48,032 bases of DNA, from contig JAAYDW010000021.1 of assembly GCA_012729055.1 (NCBI GenBank), positions 1 through 48,032 of the forward strand, in the 5' to 3' direction. Positions 36,354 through 45,005 of this stretch are shown here, piece by piece (position 1 is the first letter of the stretch; the number at the start of each line of letters is the position of its first letter). Position numbers and translations under genes: made by a program. The notes beneath the pieces are model-generated. The model was given only the letters and a program-made list of their open reading frames with translations. It had not been told where the DNA came from and did not search any database. Source of the DNA: Deltaproteobacteria bacterium. Lineage in GTDB: Bacteria > Desulfobacterota > Syntrophia > Syntrophales > Smithellaceae.

Positions 36354-36752
36354 TTGAACATTATTAAAAAAGCGGCTCTTTTTTGTGCCCGCACCAAATA
36401 CTGCCGGCAGGCGATTGAAGAACGCGCCGATCTGTCGGCGATGCGGGAAAAACCTACGGCCAAGATGATGATTGGTCTGGGGCTCGTCGCGTTCAGCTAT
36501 GTGATCGGTTTGCCGGCGGTCATTGCGATGGGCATTATCGCGGTCTGGCTTCGGGAGCCGCTGGTGGGCATCGTCGGCGGACCGCTGATTTACGCGATTT
36601 CCACCATTATTTTTATTGTCGGCATTAAAATGGCGGGGAAGAAGTATTTTCATGTTTTTTCCCGGTGGCTGGTGCGGGTGGCGCTGGAGAAAATTCTGGG
36701 CGAGGACATCCGCGCGGTGTGCGCGCCCGGTCCGGACGACCGGTGTTCGTGA
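36354..36752 (+). CDS. Small membrane protein of unknown function in the acyl cluster
   Basis: The frame encodes about 130 residues with two or three hydrophobic segments (MMIGLGLVAFSYVIGLPAVIA, IVGGPLIYAISTIIFIVGIKM) and a basic stretch near the end. No family is recognised. The start is uncertain: TTG codons at 36342 and 36354 and ATG at 36441 are all in frame. Its place between the FabA-like gene and the first ACP suggests it belongs to the cluster, perhaps as a membrane tether. Confidence 0.6.
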   Translation: MNIIKKAALFCARTKYCRQAIEERADLSAMREKPTAKMMIGLGLVAFSYVIGLPAVIAMGIIAVWLREPLVGIVGGPLIYAISTIIFIVGIKMAGKKYFHVFSRWLVRVALEKILGEDIRAVCAPGPDDRCS

Positions 36753-36800
36753 AGCTGAAGCGGTTTAGACTGCTCAATATTAACATATTCGAGGTGGCTC

Positions 36801-37073
36801 ATGAGTGCGATTGAAGAAACAATCAGTGAACTGAAGGTGAAAATCATTGCGACGCTGGGACTTTTGGATGTGACCCCCGACGACATCAAGGATGACGAAC
36901 CGCTTGTGGGCGGCGATACGGGCATTGATTCCATCGATGTTCTGGAACTGGTCATGATGATCGAAAAGGATTACGGCGTAAAAATCGAGAGCAAGGAACT
37001 GGGCGCCAGGGTATTTGCGTCGGTCCGCGCGCTGGCGACATACATCCGCGAGGCTCAGAAGGCCAGAGCCTGA
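36801..37073 (+). CDS. Acyl carrier protein 1 of the cluster
   Basis: The 90-residue acidic protein has the phosphopantetheine site GIDSIDVLELVMMIE, with Ser44 as the attachment residue. GAGGTG lies 6 nt before the start. It would carry the growing or modified acyl chain. It is not linked to a fabF-fabD-fabG operon, so it is a dedicated rather than a housekeeping ACP. Confidence 0.92.
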   Translation: MSAIEETISELKVKIIATLGLLDVTPDDIKDDEPLVGGDTGIDSIDVLELVMMIEKDYGVKIESKELGARVFASVRALATYIREAQKARA

Positions 37074-37129
37074 GGGTTCTTGAGGCCGGACGACCAGACG
37101 AGACAACGACCCTCAAGCGGAAGAAGTCC

Positions 37130-38482
37130 ATGAAAAAAGTCCTGTTGATTTCAGCCAACATAATGAAAAAGCCCTATCCGGTCTATCCGCTGGGGCTGGA
37201 CTACGTGGCGGGCGCGCTTGCATCCCGCTACGAAACAAAAATCCTGGATATGAACGACGGGCTCTCCCCCGCTTCGCTCGGGGAGGAGATCCGGCGCCTT
37301 GCGCCCGATTACATCGGTTTGTCCATTCGCAATATCGACAATACGGACACCATCAACAGCCGGGGATTTCTGTCCGACTATCAGGCGCTGGCGGGCGTCA
37401 TCCGGCAAAATTCTCAGGCGCCGCTCATTCTGGGCGGCAGCGGCTACACCGTCTTTCCGGTAGAGTTTCTCCGCGCGCTGGATGCGGATTACGGCCTGGC
37501 GGGAGAAGGGGAGAGGTTTCCCGCGCTGCTCGACGCCCTGGAGGGCCGGGGCGGCGTCGAGGCCGTACCGGGTGTGGTCACCCGGCAGTCGAAAGCGGTT
37601 TCCTGTCGCGCCTGGGAGGGCGATCTGCGCCGCGCCTTTGTTCCGGAAGCCGCGCATACCAAATATTATCTTTCCTACGGCGGCATGCTCAATTTGCAGA
37701 CCAAGCGAGGCTGTCCGTTTCGGTGCAGCTACTGCACCTATCCGCACATCGAAGGCGCGAAAATGCGTTTTTTCCCGCCTGAAGAAGTGGCGCGCCAGGC
37801 CCGCGCGCTCGAGGAAGCGGGCGCCAAATATATTTTCATCACCGATTCCGCGTTCAACGCGAGCTACGACCACAGCCTGCGGGTGGCCCGGGCGTTTCAA
37901 GAGGCGCGTCTCACCATTCCGTGGGGCGGTTTTTTTGCCGCCACCGTTCCTCCCGACGGTTACTACCGCGCGCTGGCCGATGCGGGGCTTACGCACGTGG
38001 AATTCGGCACGGAGTCGATGTGCGACGCCATGCTGGCGGGACTGCGAAAGCCTTTTGTGTCGGACGATGTCTTCCGGGCGCACGAAGCGGCGCTGGCGGC
38101 GGACCTGTTTATCGCCCATTACTTTTTGTTGGGCGGCCCCGGCGAAAACGAGGAAACGCTGCGGCAAACACTGGCCAATATCGATCGACTGGAGCGAGCG
38201 GTTTTCTTCTTCTTTTGCGGCATCCGGATTTATCCGCACACGGCTCTCTACGAAACGGCGCTTTGCGAGGGCCAGATTTCCGCGCGCCAAAATCTGATCG
38301 AGCCCGTTTTTTACCGCTCGCCCTTCATTTCCGACGTTGAAATCATACAAAAGGTTGAAGCGCACGCCGCCGGACGGATCAACTGGCTTATCGGCGCGGG
38401 CGAGGGCAAGGCGACGCGCATTTTGCCCCGGCTTTATGAGCGGGGGCACACGGGGCCGCTTTGGGAACACTTGATTGTCTAG
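37130..38482 (+). CDS. B12-binding-domain radical SAM enzyme (BchE-like architecture)
   Basis: The 450-residue protein has an N-terminal Rossmann-like cobalamin-binding-type domain (residues 1-140: GLDYVAGALAS, LAPDYIGLSIRN, LILGGSGYTVFP). The radical SAM core has the cluster site C195-PFR-C199-SY-C202 in TKRGCPFRCSYC. The DxHxxG motif for base-off cobalamin is not visible, so cobalamin binding is uncertain. Class B-type enzymes catalyse methylation, cyclisation or ring rearrangement. Between an ACP gene and a deacetylase gene it probably acts on an acyl or envelope-lipid substrate. Confidence 0.88.
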   Translation: MKKVLLISANIMKKPYPVYPLGLDYVAGALASRYETKILDMNDGLSPASLGEEIRRLAPDYIGLSIRNIDNTDTINSRGFLSDYQALAGVIRQNSQAPLILGGSGYTVFPVEFLRALDADYGLAGEGERFPALLDALEGRGGVEAVPGVVTRQSKAVSCRAWEGDLRRAFVPEAAHTKYYLSYGGMLNLQTKRGCPFRCSYCTYPHIEGAKMRFFPPEEVARQARALEEAGAKYIFITDSAFNASYDHSLRVARAFQEARLTIPWGGFFAATVPPDGYYRALADAGLTHVEFGTESMCDAMLAGLRKPFVSDDVFRAHEAALAADLFIAHYFLLGGPGENEETLRQTLANIDRLERAVFFFFCGIRIYPHTALYETALCEGQISARQNLIEPVFYRSPFISDVEIIQKVEAHAAGRINWLIGAGEGKATRILPRLYERGHTGPLWEHLIV

Positions 38483-38524
38483 CGGACCGGCCGGTCGCGC
38501 CGCGCCTGCGGGGAGGCTTTTTAA

Positions 38525-39334
38525 ATGGAAGGTGGAAAAAACCGGCCGCGTCCTGCTCTGATCGCCGGCGTGGCGTTTCTGATTGCCGCGTTCGGACTTT
38601 TTTTCTTTGAGCCGCTTCTTGCGGCGGCGTGGCTCCTGGCCTACGTGGTTCTGTGCGTGGCGGCCTGCTTTTTCCCGCAAACCAATTTTCTGGGTCCGGT
38701 GATCAGCCGGGGCCGCACGGGGACAAATCAAGTAGCCCTGACCTTTGACGACGGTCCGTCTCCCTCAACCACGCCCGCGATTCTCGATGCGCTCGACCGG
38801 CATTGCGCGCCGGCCACCTTTTTTGTTTCCGGCCTCAACGCCGAAAAATACCCCGAACTGATCGCGGACATTCTCCGGCGGGGCCATGCCGTCGGAAATC
38901 ACACGTACCGTCACGATCCGCTGGTGATGCTGAAGGGCTACCGGACTCTGTACCGGGAAGTGAACGACGCGATTGTTGCGCTCCGGCGCCTGGGCGTCGA
39001 TGCTCGGGCGTTTCGCCCTCCGGTCGGAATCGTCAATCCGGGACTGTTTCCGATTCTGGATGAGCTGGGACTGTTTTGCGTCACGTTCAACCGGCGGGCG
39101 CGCGATGCGGGGAATCTCCGCGTTTTGCAGCTTGCGGAAAAAATTCTCGGACGCGTGAAAGGCGACGACATTATTTTGCTCCACGATGTCAAACCCCGCC
39201 GGCCCGGTGATGAAACGGCGTTTGCGCGGGAAATTGAAAAAATTCTGGCGGGCATCAGGCGGCGGGGGCTGGACATCGTCCCGCTGGCCGAGCTTATCGG
39301 CCGGGAAACAATGTCCGGCGTGCGGTCGTCTTAG
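38525..39334 (+). CDS. Polysaccharide deacetylase (NodB domain) with membrane anchor
   Basis: The 269-residue protein begins with two hydrophobic segments (IAGVAFLIAAFGLFFF, AAAWLLAYVVLCVAACFF). The NodB domain follows: VALTFDDGPSPSTTP with the catalytic and metal Asp, then GHAVGNHTYRHDPL with the metal His pair. Later motifs (FRPPVG, DIILLHDV) are present. It should deacetylate an N- or O-acetylated glycan, or deacylate a related substrate, at the outer face of the inner membrane. Its presence in the lipid-like cluster hints at a glycolipid product. Confidence 0.88.
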   Translation: MEGGKNRPRPALIAGVAFLIAAFGLFFFEPLLAAAWLLAYVVLCVAACFFPQTNFLGPVISRGRTGTNQVALTFDDGPSPSTTPAILDALDRHCAPATFFVSGLNAEKYPELIADILRRGHAVGNHTYRHDPLVMLKGYRTLYREVNDAIVALRRLGVDARAFRPPVGIVNPGLFPILDELGLFCVTFNRRARDAGNLRVLQLAEKILGRVKGDDIILLHDVKPRRPGDETAFAREIEKILAGIRRRGLDIVPLAELIGRETMSGVRSS

Positions 39335-39464
39335 CCGTTTCGGGCCGGCGGCCATTAGTCCGTTGACGCCGGAAAAAATTTTTGATTGAAAAAACAATCA
39401 ATGATATAGAGTTGAACCCTTACTGTCTGACAAGGGTTAATGGACCGGCTGAAAGGAGGAAATC

Positions 39465-39836
39465 GTGACGGATCGCTGGAAATTGCTTCAGGAAATCCGC
39501 AGAGCTGCGCCCAATATCCTGGAAGCCGAAGTGACCGTGCCTTGCGATTCCGTCTGGTTTGCGGGCCATTTTCCGGGCGAACCGATTCTGCCCGGCATTG
39601 CCATCCTGCACGCGGTTTCCGAAGCGATTGAACGGGACGCGCAAACGAGAGGCGAGACCTCCCGGATTGCATCCCTGAAGCGCGTTCGCTTCACGGGTCC
39701 TGTCCGGCCCGGGGACACGATCCTCCTGCATCTGACAAACGAAGACGTCCGCAAAGAGAAAGAGGTTAATTTCAAAGTGGCGCACGGAGGCAGAATTATC
39801 TGTACCGGCCAGGTGGTCGTGACGAAAACGGAATAA
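39465..39836 (+). CDS. FabZ/ApeI-like hotdog dehydratase with altered catalytic acid
   Basis: The 123-residue single-hotdog protein starts at GTG 39465 after AAAGGAGGA. The motif is FAGHFPGEPILPGIAILHA, with His35 as catalytic base. In FabZ the partner Glu is 14 residues later; here that residue is His49. Some aryl-polyene dehydratases also deviate from Glu at this place, so it may still dehydrate. The gene lies 26 bp before the second ACP gene. Confidence 0.85.
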   Translation: MTDRWKLLQEIRRAAPNILEAEVTVPCDSVWFAGHFPGEPILPGIAILHAVSEAIERDAQTRGETSRIASLKRVRFTGPVRPGDTILLHLTNEDVRKEKEVNFKVAHGGRIICTGQVVVTKTE

Positions 39837-39861
39837 AGAGAAAACCATAAAGGAGGACGGA

Positions 39862-40134
39862 ATGCCTGAAAGCAAGGACATCCGGGGCATTGAAAGACAT
39901 GTGGCGGAAATCATCATCGGCGAGCTCAAGCTGGAGGACGTGACCCCGGACACCTTCAATCCGGGAATGGATCTGGTGGATGAACTGGGGATCGACAGCA
40001 TGGATCTGGCGACGATCGCGCTGGTTTTGCAGGATGAATACAAAATTGTCATCGACGAAGACGATTATCCCAAATTGAAAACCGTCCGTCTGATTGCCGA
40101 ATATATCGAGGAGAAGCTGGCCGCAAAGCAGTGA
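39862..40134 (+). CDS. Acyl carrier protein 2 of the cluster
   Basis: The 90-residue protein has the phosphopantetheine motif ELGIDSMDLATIALVL with Ser46. It differs clearly from ACP1 in the rest of its sequence (KLEDVTPDTFNPGMDLVD, IDEDDYPKLKTVRLIAEYI). GGAGGACGG precedes the start. It lies between the hotdog dehydratase and the first of two radical SAM genes, so it probably presents the chain to these enzymes. Confidence 0.92.
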   Translation: MPESKDIRGIERHVAEIIIGELKLEDVTPDTFNPGMDLVDELGIDSMDLATIALVLQDEYKIVIDEDDYPKLKTVRLIAEYIEEKLAAKQ

Positions 40135-40155
40135 TTTGCCGGCCGGAGGAGATTC

Positions 40156-41265
40156 ATGACCGTTGCTACTAAAACAACCGCGGCGGAAAAACCGCGTTTT
40201 TCCGATCTGCTGGCGCACCCGGACGTGCGGGAGCGCTGGGAGAAGGTCCGCAAGTTTTTTTTCCTGCGGGAATCCACCTACGATATGACCAACCGCTGCA
40301 ACATCCGGTGCGATGGCTGTTACTACTACGAAGGGGACAAACAGTTCGCCGCGGAAAACCTTTCCGCCCCGGACTGGCGCCGACTGATGCAGGCCGAAAA
40401 GGCGCGCGGCATCACCTATGTGGTGCTGGCGGGGGCGGAACCGTCTCTGGTCCCCGAGCTGCTTTCCGTCTGTTATTCTGAAATGCCGTTGGGGAGCATC
40501 GCCACCAACGGATTTAAAAAGATACCGGAGTCGGTCGGCTACAAGATCCATATTTCCGTCTGGGGCAACGACGAGACAAGCGAAAAAACGCGCGGCGCCA
40601 AACATCTCCTTCAAAAGCAGATTGAGAATTATCAAAACGATCCCCGCGCGGTATTTGTGTATACGTTTACACGCGACAACATCGACGAGGCCTCTGCCGT
40701 GGCGGCCGATCTGGTCGCCGCCGGCTGCAGCATGACGTTTAATGTCTTTTCTTCCCCGGTCGGATATGCGGGGCCCCTGCGCCACGACGCGGATTCGCTT
40801 TTGAGAACCCGGGAGATGATGATGGCGCTTTTAGACCGTTATCCCCGGCAGGTGCTCTTTTCCGCTTACAACGCCGTCGCGCACACGAGCGGCCAGGGTC
40901 TGCACGCTCTTTACCGCTGCTCTTACCCCCGCTGCAATCCGTCGCAGGACATCGGTCTGGGCCGCTCTTTCCGCCAGTACCGGACGGACTTGAACTGGGA
41001 CCGGTCGGCGGCCTGCTGCGTGCCGGATACGGACTGCGCAGACTGCCGCCATTACGCCGCCGGTTCCGCCGTGGTGACGGCAAGGCTCTACCGCCATGTC
41101 GGGGACGCGGAGACCTTCAAATCCTGGCTGGATTACGTGGACACCTACCTGGCAGTCTGGGTCATGGGATATGAAAAGGGGAAGAATCTCAGTTCGAAAA
41201 TCATCCGCCCGCCGGGGGCGGCGGCAGGTCCAACCGCCGGCTGCTCCGGGTCTGAGGGCGTATAA
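40156..41265 (+). CDS. Radical SAM enzyme A of the acyl cluster
   Basis: The 369-residue protein has the radical SAM cluster site C48-NIR-C52-DG-C55 in MTNRCNIRCDGCYYYEG, then VVLAGAEPSLVPELL (GGE-like) and SIATNGFKKIP. A C-terminal Cys group, CCVPDTDCADC, suggests an auxiliary Fe-S cluster of SPASM or twitch type. It is paralogous to the next gene. Substrate is unknown; cluster context suggests an ACP-bound acyl chain, but a small peptide or a sugar remains possible. AGGAG precedes the ATG, 22 bp after the ACP gene. Confidence 0.87.
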   Translation: MTVATKTTAAEKPRFSDLLAHPDVRERWEKVRKFFFLRESTYDMTNRCNIRCDGCYYYEGDKQFAAENLSAPDWRRLMQAEKARGITYVVLAGAEPSLVPELLSVCYSEMPLGSIATNGFKKIPESVGYKIHISVWGNDETSEKTRGAKHLLQKQIENYQNDPRAVFVYTFTRDNIDEASAVAADLVAAGCSMTFNVFSSPVGYAGPLRHDADSLLRTREMMMALLDRYPRQVLFSAYNAVAHTSGQGLHALYRCSYPRCNPSQDIGLGRSFRQYRTDLNWDRSAACCVPDTDCADCRHYAAGSAVVTARLYRHVGDAETFKSWLDYVDTYLAVWVMGYEKGKNLSSKIIRPPGAAAGPTAGCSGSEGV

Positions 41266-41281
41266 GTAAGGAAGAAGGAAG

Positions 41282-42277
41282 ATGAAAACGGTCAGCACCC
41301 TGCTGGATGCCGAATGGCGCGAACGCTATCGCCGGATATCCAGCCTCAACATCCGCAGCTCGATTTACGATCTCACCTGCCGCTGCAATCTGCGCTGCAA
41401 GGGGTGTTTTTTCTTTTCTTCGGGCGAGCATCACGTTCAGGAAGAAATGGATATCCGCAAGTGGGAAGCCTTCATCGACCGGGAAAAGGCCCGCGGCGTG
41501 AATCTGGCGATTCTCATCGGCGGAGAGCCGACGCTGTGCATGGACCGCCTGGAGGCTTTCTATCGGCGCATTCCGACGTACTGCGCGACCAACGGCCTCA
41601 TCAAGGTTCCCCGCGACCGTTTTCCCGACATGATGGTGGGCATTTCCCTGTGGGGCGGCGGCGAAGATGAAAAGATCCTGCGGGGCAGGGATACGTTTGC
41701 CGTCTCGAGCAAAAACTATGAGGGCGATCCCTACACCTATTATCTTTACACAGTAACGCCCAAACAGGTGGGAAAAACCGAACCGGTCATTCGGCGCATC
41801 GCCGACTGCGGCCTGAAAGTTCATCTGCAGCTGCTTTCCAACGACGAAGGCGTGGACGGGTTTTCCTGGCGGCCCGAGGAGCTCAGCGATCTGCGGTTCG
41901 AAATGGACGAAATGCTCGACCGCTATCCGCGGACCGTCATTTCCAGCAAGTACTACCACGAGGTGATCACCACCGGCATGATGCAGGGCCGCCGTTTCGG
42001 CTGGCGCGAATGCCCGTCCGTGACCGAATCCCTCGACACCCGGCAGCCGCCGGTGCGCCGGCTCATTCATTTTTACCGCTGGGGGGCCGATTTGCAGACC
42101 GTTCACCGCTGCTGCACGTCCGCCACGCGCGACTGCTCCACCTGCAAGGACGGCGCGGCGCACATGAGCTGGATCATGGTCAACAAGCGCGATCACATGA
42201 CGAGCACGAAAGATCTGCAAAACTGGATTGAAGTGTACGAGATGTTTGCCAAGCTCTACCGGCTGATTCCATGGTGA
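41282..42277 (+). CDS. Radical SAM enzyme B of the acyl cluster, paralogue of A
   Basis: The 331-residue protein has the cluster site C35-NLR-C39-KG-C42 in LTCRCNLRCKGCFFFSS, the SAM-binding LIGGEPTLCMDRL, and TNGLIKVPRDRFPDMMVGISLWGGGEDE. The C-terminal Cys group HRCCTSATRDCSTC parallels that of gene A. Shared blocks (SIYDLT/STYDMT, EKARGVNLAILIGGEP/EKARGITYVVLAGAEP, ISLWGGGEDE/ISVWGNDETSE) show a duplication that has diverged. It lies 16 bp after gene A and is presumably co-transcribed with it. Confidence 0.87.
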   Translation: MKTVSTLLDAEWRERYRRISSLNIRSSIYDLTCRCNLRCKGCFFFSSGEHHVQEEMDIRKWEAFIDREKARGVNLAILIGGEPTLCMDRLEAFYRRIPTYCATNGLIKVPRDRFPDMMVGISLWGGGEDEKILRGRDTFAVSSKNYEGDPYTYYLYTVTPKQVGKTEPVIRRIADCGLKVHLQLLSNDEGVDGFSWRPEELSDLRFEMDEMLDRYPRTVISSKYYHEVITTGMMQGRRFGWRECPSVTESLDTRQPPVRRLIHFYRWGADLQTVHRCCTSATRDCSTCKDGAAHMSWIMVNKRDHMTSTKDLQNWIEVYEMFAKLYRLIPW

Positions 42278-42381
42278 TCTTGAGCCTGACAGGCTGTAGA
42301 CTGTAAGGCTGTTAGGTGAACAAACGACACGGGATCAAAAAGATTCTGCCCCGCCTTCCGATAACATTCTTGAAAAAATAA

Positions 42382-42410
42382 TTGATATTTTCGGCCGGCT
42401 CTTGCATATT
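42382..42410 (+). promoter_or_regulatory. Possible internal promoter before the ketosynthase genes
   Basis: TTGATA (42382-42387), a 17-bp spacer and CATATT (42405-42410) lie in the only long gap of the cluster (42278-42472). This suggests that the downstream genes may form a second transcript. Confidence 0.4.
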
Positions 42411-42472
42411 GGCCGCTCCTGTGAAAAATAAAGAGCCCGCTTTGGTGGGGCAAAGGAAAGGGAAAACATCGT

Positions 42473-43720
42473 TTGTCCGGAAAAACACTCATCTTAGCGT
42501 ACGACGCTGTTTCGTCTCTGGGGACGGATCTGGAAAACCAGTGGCAGCGCGCCTGCCGCGGCGAGAGCGGCATCGGCCCCCTCACCCGTTTTCCGTACGG
42601 CGCTGATTTTCCCGTGCGCGTCGCGGGCCAGGTCGAGGACGTGGATGTGCGGCCCTATCCTTTTTTGCAGCCGCGCGAAATGGCGCACTGGACGTCGCCG
42701 ATCTTCAAATACGCTCTCCTGGTGGTCCACCGGGCACTGGCGAAAAGCGGCATCGACATTGCGCCCGACGTCGCGCCGCGCGTGGCCGTCACCTTCAGCT
42801 CGGCCGTCGGCGGACAGGACGCGGTGCTGAAGGCGGACCGCCAGATGATCGCCGAAAACAAGCTGCCGCATCCCTTTGCCAATCCCAACTCCTGCATCAA
42901 CATGGTGGGCGGCAAGGTCTCCATTCTGACGGGTGCCACCGGTCCGATCTCTGCCACCATCACGGCGTGCGCCACCGGCGTCACGTCCATGATCATCGGC
43001 GACATGATGATCCGGCAGAATCTGGCGGACGTGGTGATCGCCGGCGCCGTCGATTTTCCGCTGGTCGAACCGATCCTGGCGGGCTTTGCGACCATGAACG
43101 GCGCGTATCGCCCCAAGGAAGGGCAGCCCCACGAAGCGCCGGAAAAAACGAGCCGGCCCTTCTCGGTCAACCGCCGGGGATTCGTCGTTTCCGAAGGGGC
43201 GGGCGCCGTTATTCTCGCCTCGCCGGCTTTTGCCCGGGCGCACGGCCTTGCGGCAAAAATCGAAATGGCCGGATTCGGCATGACGTCCGACGCCAGCCAT
43301 TTTGTGGCGCCCAATCCGGCGACGGTCGAGCGCTGCATCGCCATCGCGATTGCGGACGCGGGGCTCGCGCCCGCACAGGTGGACGCCGTCAACGCCCATG
43401 CGACCTCGACGAAAATCGGCGACAAGGTGGAAGCGGACGCGCTCGAGAGGGTCTTCGGCAAAAAGGCGCCGCCCACTTCGGCCAACAAGTCGCAGCTCGG
43501 CCACGCCATGGGCGCATCCTCCGCCATTGAAACGATTCTGGCGATGGAAGGCATGCTGCGCGACACAGTCCTGCCTACCGTCAACTATGAACCGGACCCG
43601 GCCATTCGGATCGACTGCGTGCCCGGAACCGCCAGAAAACTCAGCCAGGAGTTTGTGCTTAAAAACGCGTTCGGCTTCGGCGGCTGCAATGCCTGCCTGC
43701 TGTTGCGCCGGATCGCGTAA
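42473..43720 (+). CDS. Beta-ketoacyl-ACP synthase, FabF-like (KAS 1)
   Basis: The 415-residue protein retains the complete ketosynthase triad: Cys166 (ITACATGVTS), His309 (NAHATSTKIGD) and His344 (KSQLGHAMGA). It should condense malonyl-ACP with an acyl chain. The start is a TTG at 42473, because the frame aligns with FabF only from there; AAAGGAAAGGG precedes it. The final motif FGFGGCNACLLLRR has Cys in place of the usual Thr/His-rich end. It is the first of a pair of ketosynthase genes, which in type II polyketide systems often work together. Confidence 0.9.
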   Translation: MSGKTLILAYDAVSSLGTDLENQWQRACRGESGIGPLTRFPYGADFPVRVAGQVEDVDVRPYPFLQPREMAHWTSPIFKYALLVVHRALAKSGIDIAPDVAPRVAVTFSSAVGGQDAVLKADRQMIAENKLPHPFANPNSCINMVGGKVSILTGATGPISATITACATGVTSMIIGDMMIRQNLADVVIAGAVDFPLVEPILAGFATMNGAYRPKEGQPHEAPEKTSRPFSVNRRGFVVSEGAGAVILASPAFARAHGLAAKIEMAGFGMTSDASHFVAPNPATVERCIAIAIADAGLAPAQVDAVNAHATSTKIGDKVEADALERVFGKKAPPTSANKSQLGHAMGASSAIETILAMEGMLRDTVLPTVNYEPDPAIRIDCVPGTARKLSQEFVLKNAFGFGGCNACLLLRRIA

Positions 43721-43738
43721 GGCGATGGAAGGCAAATT

Positions 43739-45004
43739 ATGAAACCTCCGCTAAACCGCAGAGTCTTTGTCGTCGGATACGGGACGGCCACGCCGCTGGG
43801 AAGCACGTTTGCCCAAACCTGGCAGCGCGCCGTCCGGGGCGAAGCGGGATTCCGCAAGGTCACCCGCTGCAAGGTCGAGTCGGCCTGCGACGTCGTGGGC
43901 GAGATTCCGGACTGGTTCCCCCTGGAACTTGATTTCACCGACGCCAAGGAAGTCTACAACTGGAACGCGGCGTTCGTCATCCTGACCATGGCCGTCTGCA
44001 AGGATGCGCTTGCGGACGCAGGGATTGTGATGGATGAAACCATTGCGCCCCGCATGGCCTGCCTGATCGGATCGGCGCTCAACGGATCGGACGCATTTCG
44101 CGTGGCGATGCACGACCTGGAACACCGCGGTCCGCTGCGCGTGAGCCCCTACCTGCTGCCGAATTTGTGCGCCAATCTGCCGTCGGGCAAGGCGGGCATG
44201 CTCCTGAAATTCACCGGGCCCATCTTTTCGCCGCAGGGCGCCTGTGCCTCGGGCAACCACGCCATCGGCATCGGCGCGCGCATGATCCGCGACGGAGACT
44301 GCGACTTTGTTCTGGCGGGCGGGGCGGATGCGCCGATTCTGCCGGAGCTGATCCACGGCTTTGCCAACATGAACGCCACCGTCAAGGTGCACGCCGACGA
44401 CCGCGCCGCGAAGGATTTTGCGCAGGCGTCGCGTCCGTTCAGCATCGACCGCCGGGGATTTGTCCTTTCCGAAGGCGCGGGCGTCGTGGTGCTGGCGGCG
44501 GAAGAAGTCGCAAAGGCTCATGGCCTGACGCCGCGGGCGGAAGTCCTGGGGGTGGGCTGGACCTCCGATGCTTACCACTACACCAGCCCGAATCCGGCGA
44601 CGATCATCCGGGCGTTGCGGGAAACGATCGCGGACGCACAGCTCAAGCCGGCCGACATCCAGTATGTGAACGCCCACGGCACGTCCACACCCAAGGGCGA
44701 CCGGACGGAAATCAAATGCCTGCGCGAGGTTTTCGGCAAACTGATGGAGAAGATTCCCGTCTCGTCCAATAAATCCCAACTGGGACACACGCTGGGGGCG
44801 ACCGCCGCCATTGAGGCCGCGCTGACCATTGAAGGCATGCGGCAGGGGATTCTCCTGCCGACCATCAATCACCTGCCCGATCCGGAATTTGCCGATATCG
44901 ACGTGGTGCCCAATGCCGCCCGCCGGCAGAAGTACGAAATTGCTTTGTCCAACGCCTTCGGATTCGGCGGAACGAACTGCTGCGTCATCTTTCGAGGAGT
45001 GTGA
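43739..45004 (+). CDS. Beta-ketoacyl-ACP synthase, FabF-like (KAS 2)
   Basis: The 421-residue protein has Cys169 (GACASGNHA), His313 (VNAHGTSTPKGD) and His350 (KSQLGHTLGA). Thus it is catalytically complete, unlike a chain-length-factor partner, which lacks the Cys. It is distant from KAS 1. It lies 18 bp after KAS 1 and 1 bp before the thioesterase gene, so all are co-translated. Two active ketosynthases suggest different chain-length or starter preferences. Confidence 0.9.
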   Translation: MKPPLNRRVFVVGYGTATPLGSTFAQTWQRAVRGEAGFRKVTRCKVESACDVVGEIPDWFPLELDFTDAKEVYNWNAAFVILTMAVCKDALADAGIVMDETIAPRMACLIGSALNGSDAFRVAMHDLEHRGPLRVSPYLLPNLCANLPSGKAGMLLKFTGPIFSPQGACASGNHAIGIGARMIRDGDCDFVLAGGADAPILPELIHGFANMNATVKVHADDRAAKDFAQASRPFSIDRRGFVLSEGAGVVVLAAEEVAKAHGLTPRAEVLGVGWTSDAYHYTSPNPATIIRALRETIADAQLKPADIQYVNAHGTSTPKGDRTEIKCLREVFGKLMEKIPVSSNKSQLGHTLGATAAIEAALTIEGMRQGILLPTINHLPDPEFADIDVVPNAARRQKYEIALSNAFGFGGTNCCVIFRGV

Positions 45005-45005
45005 C

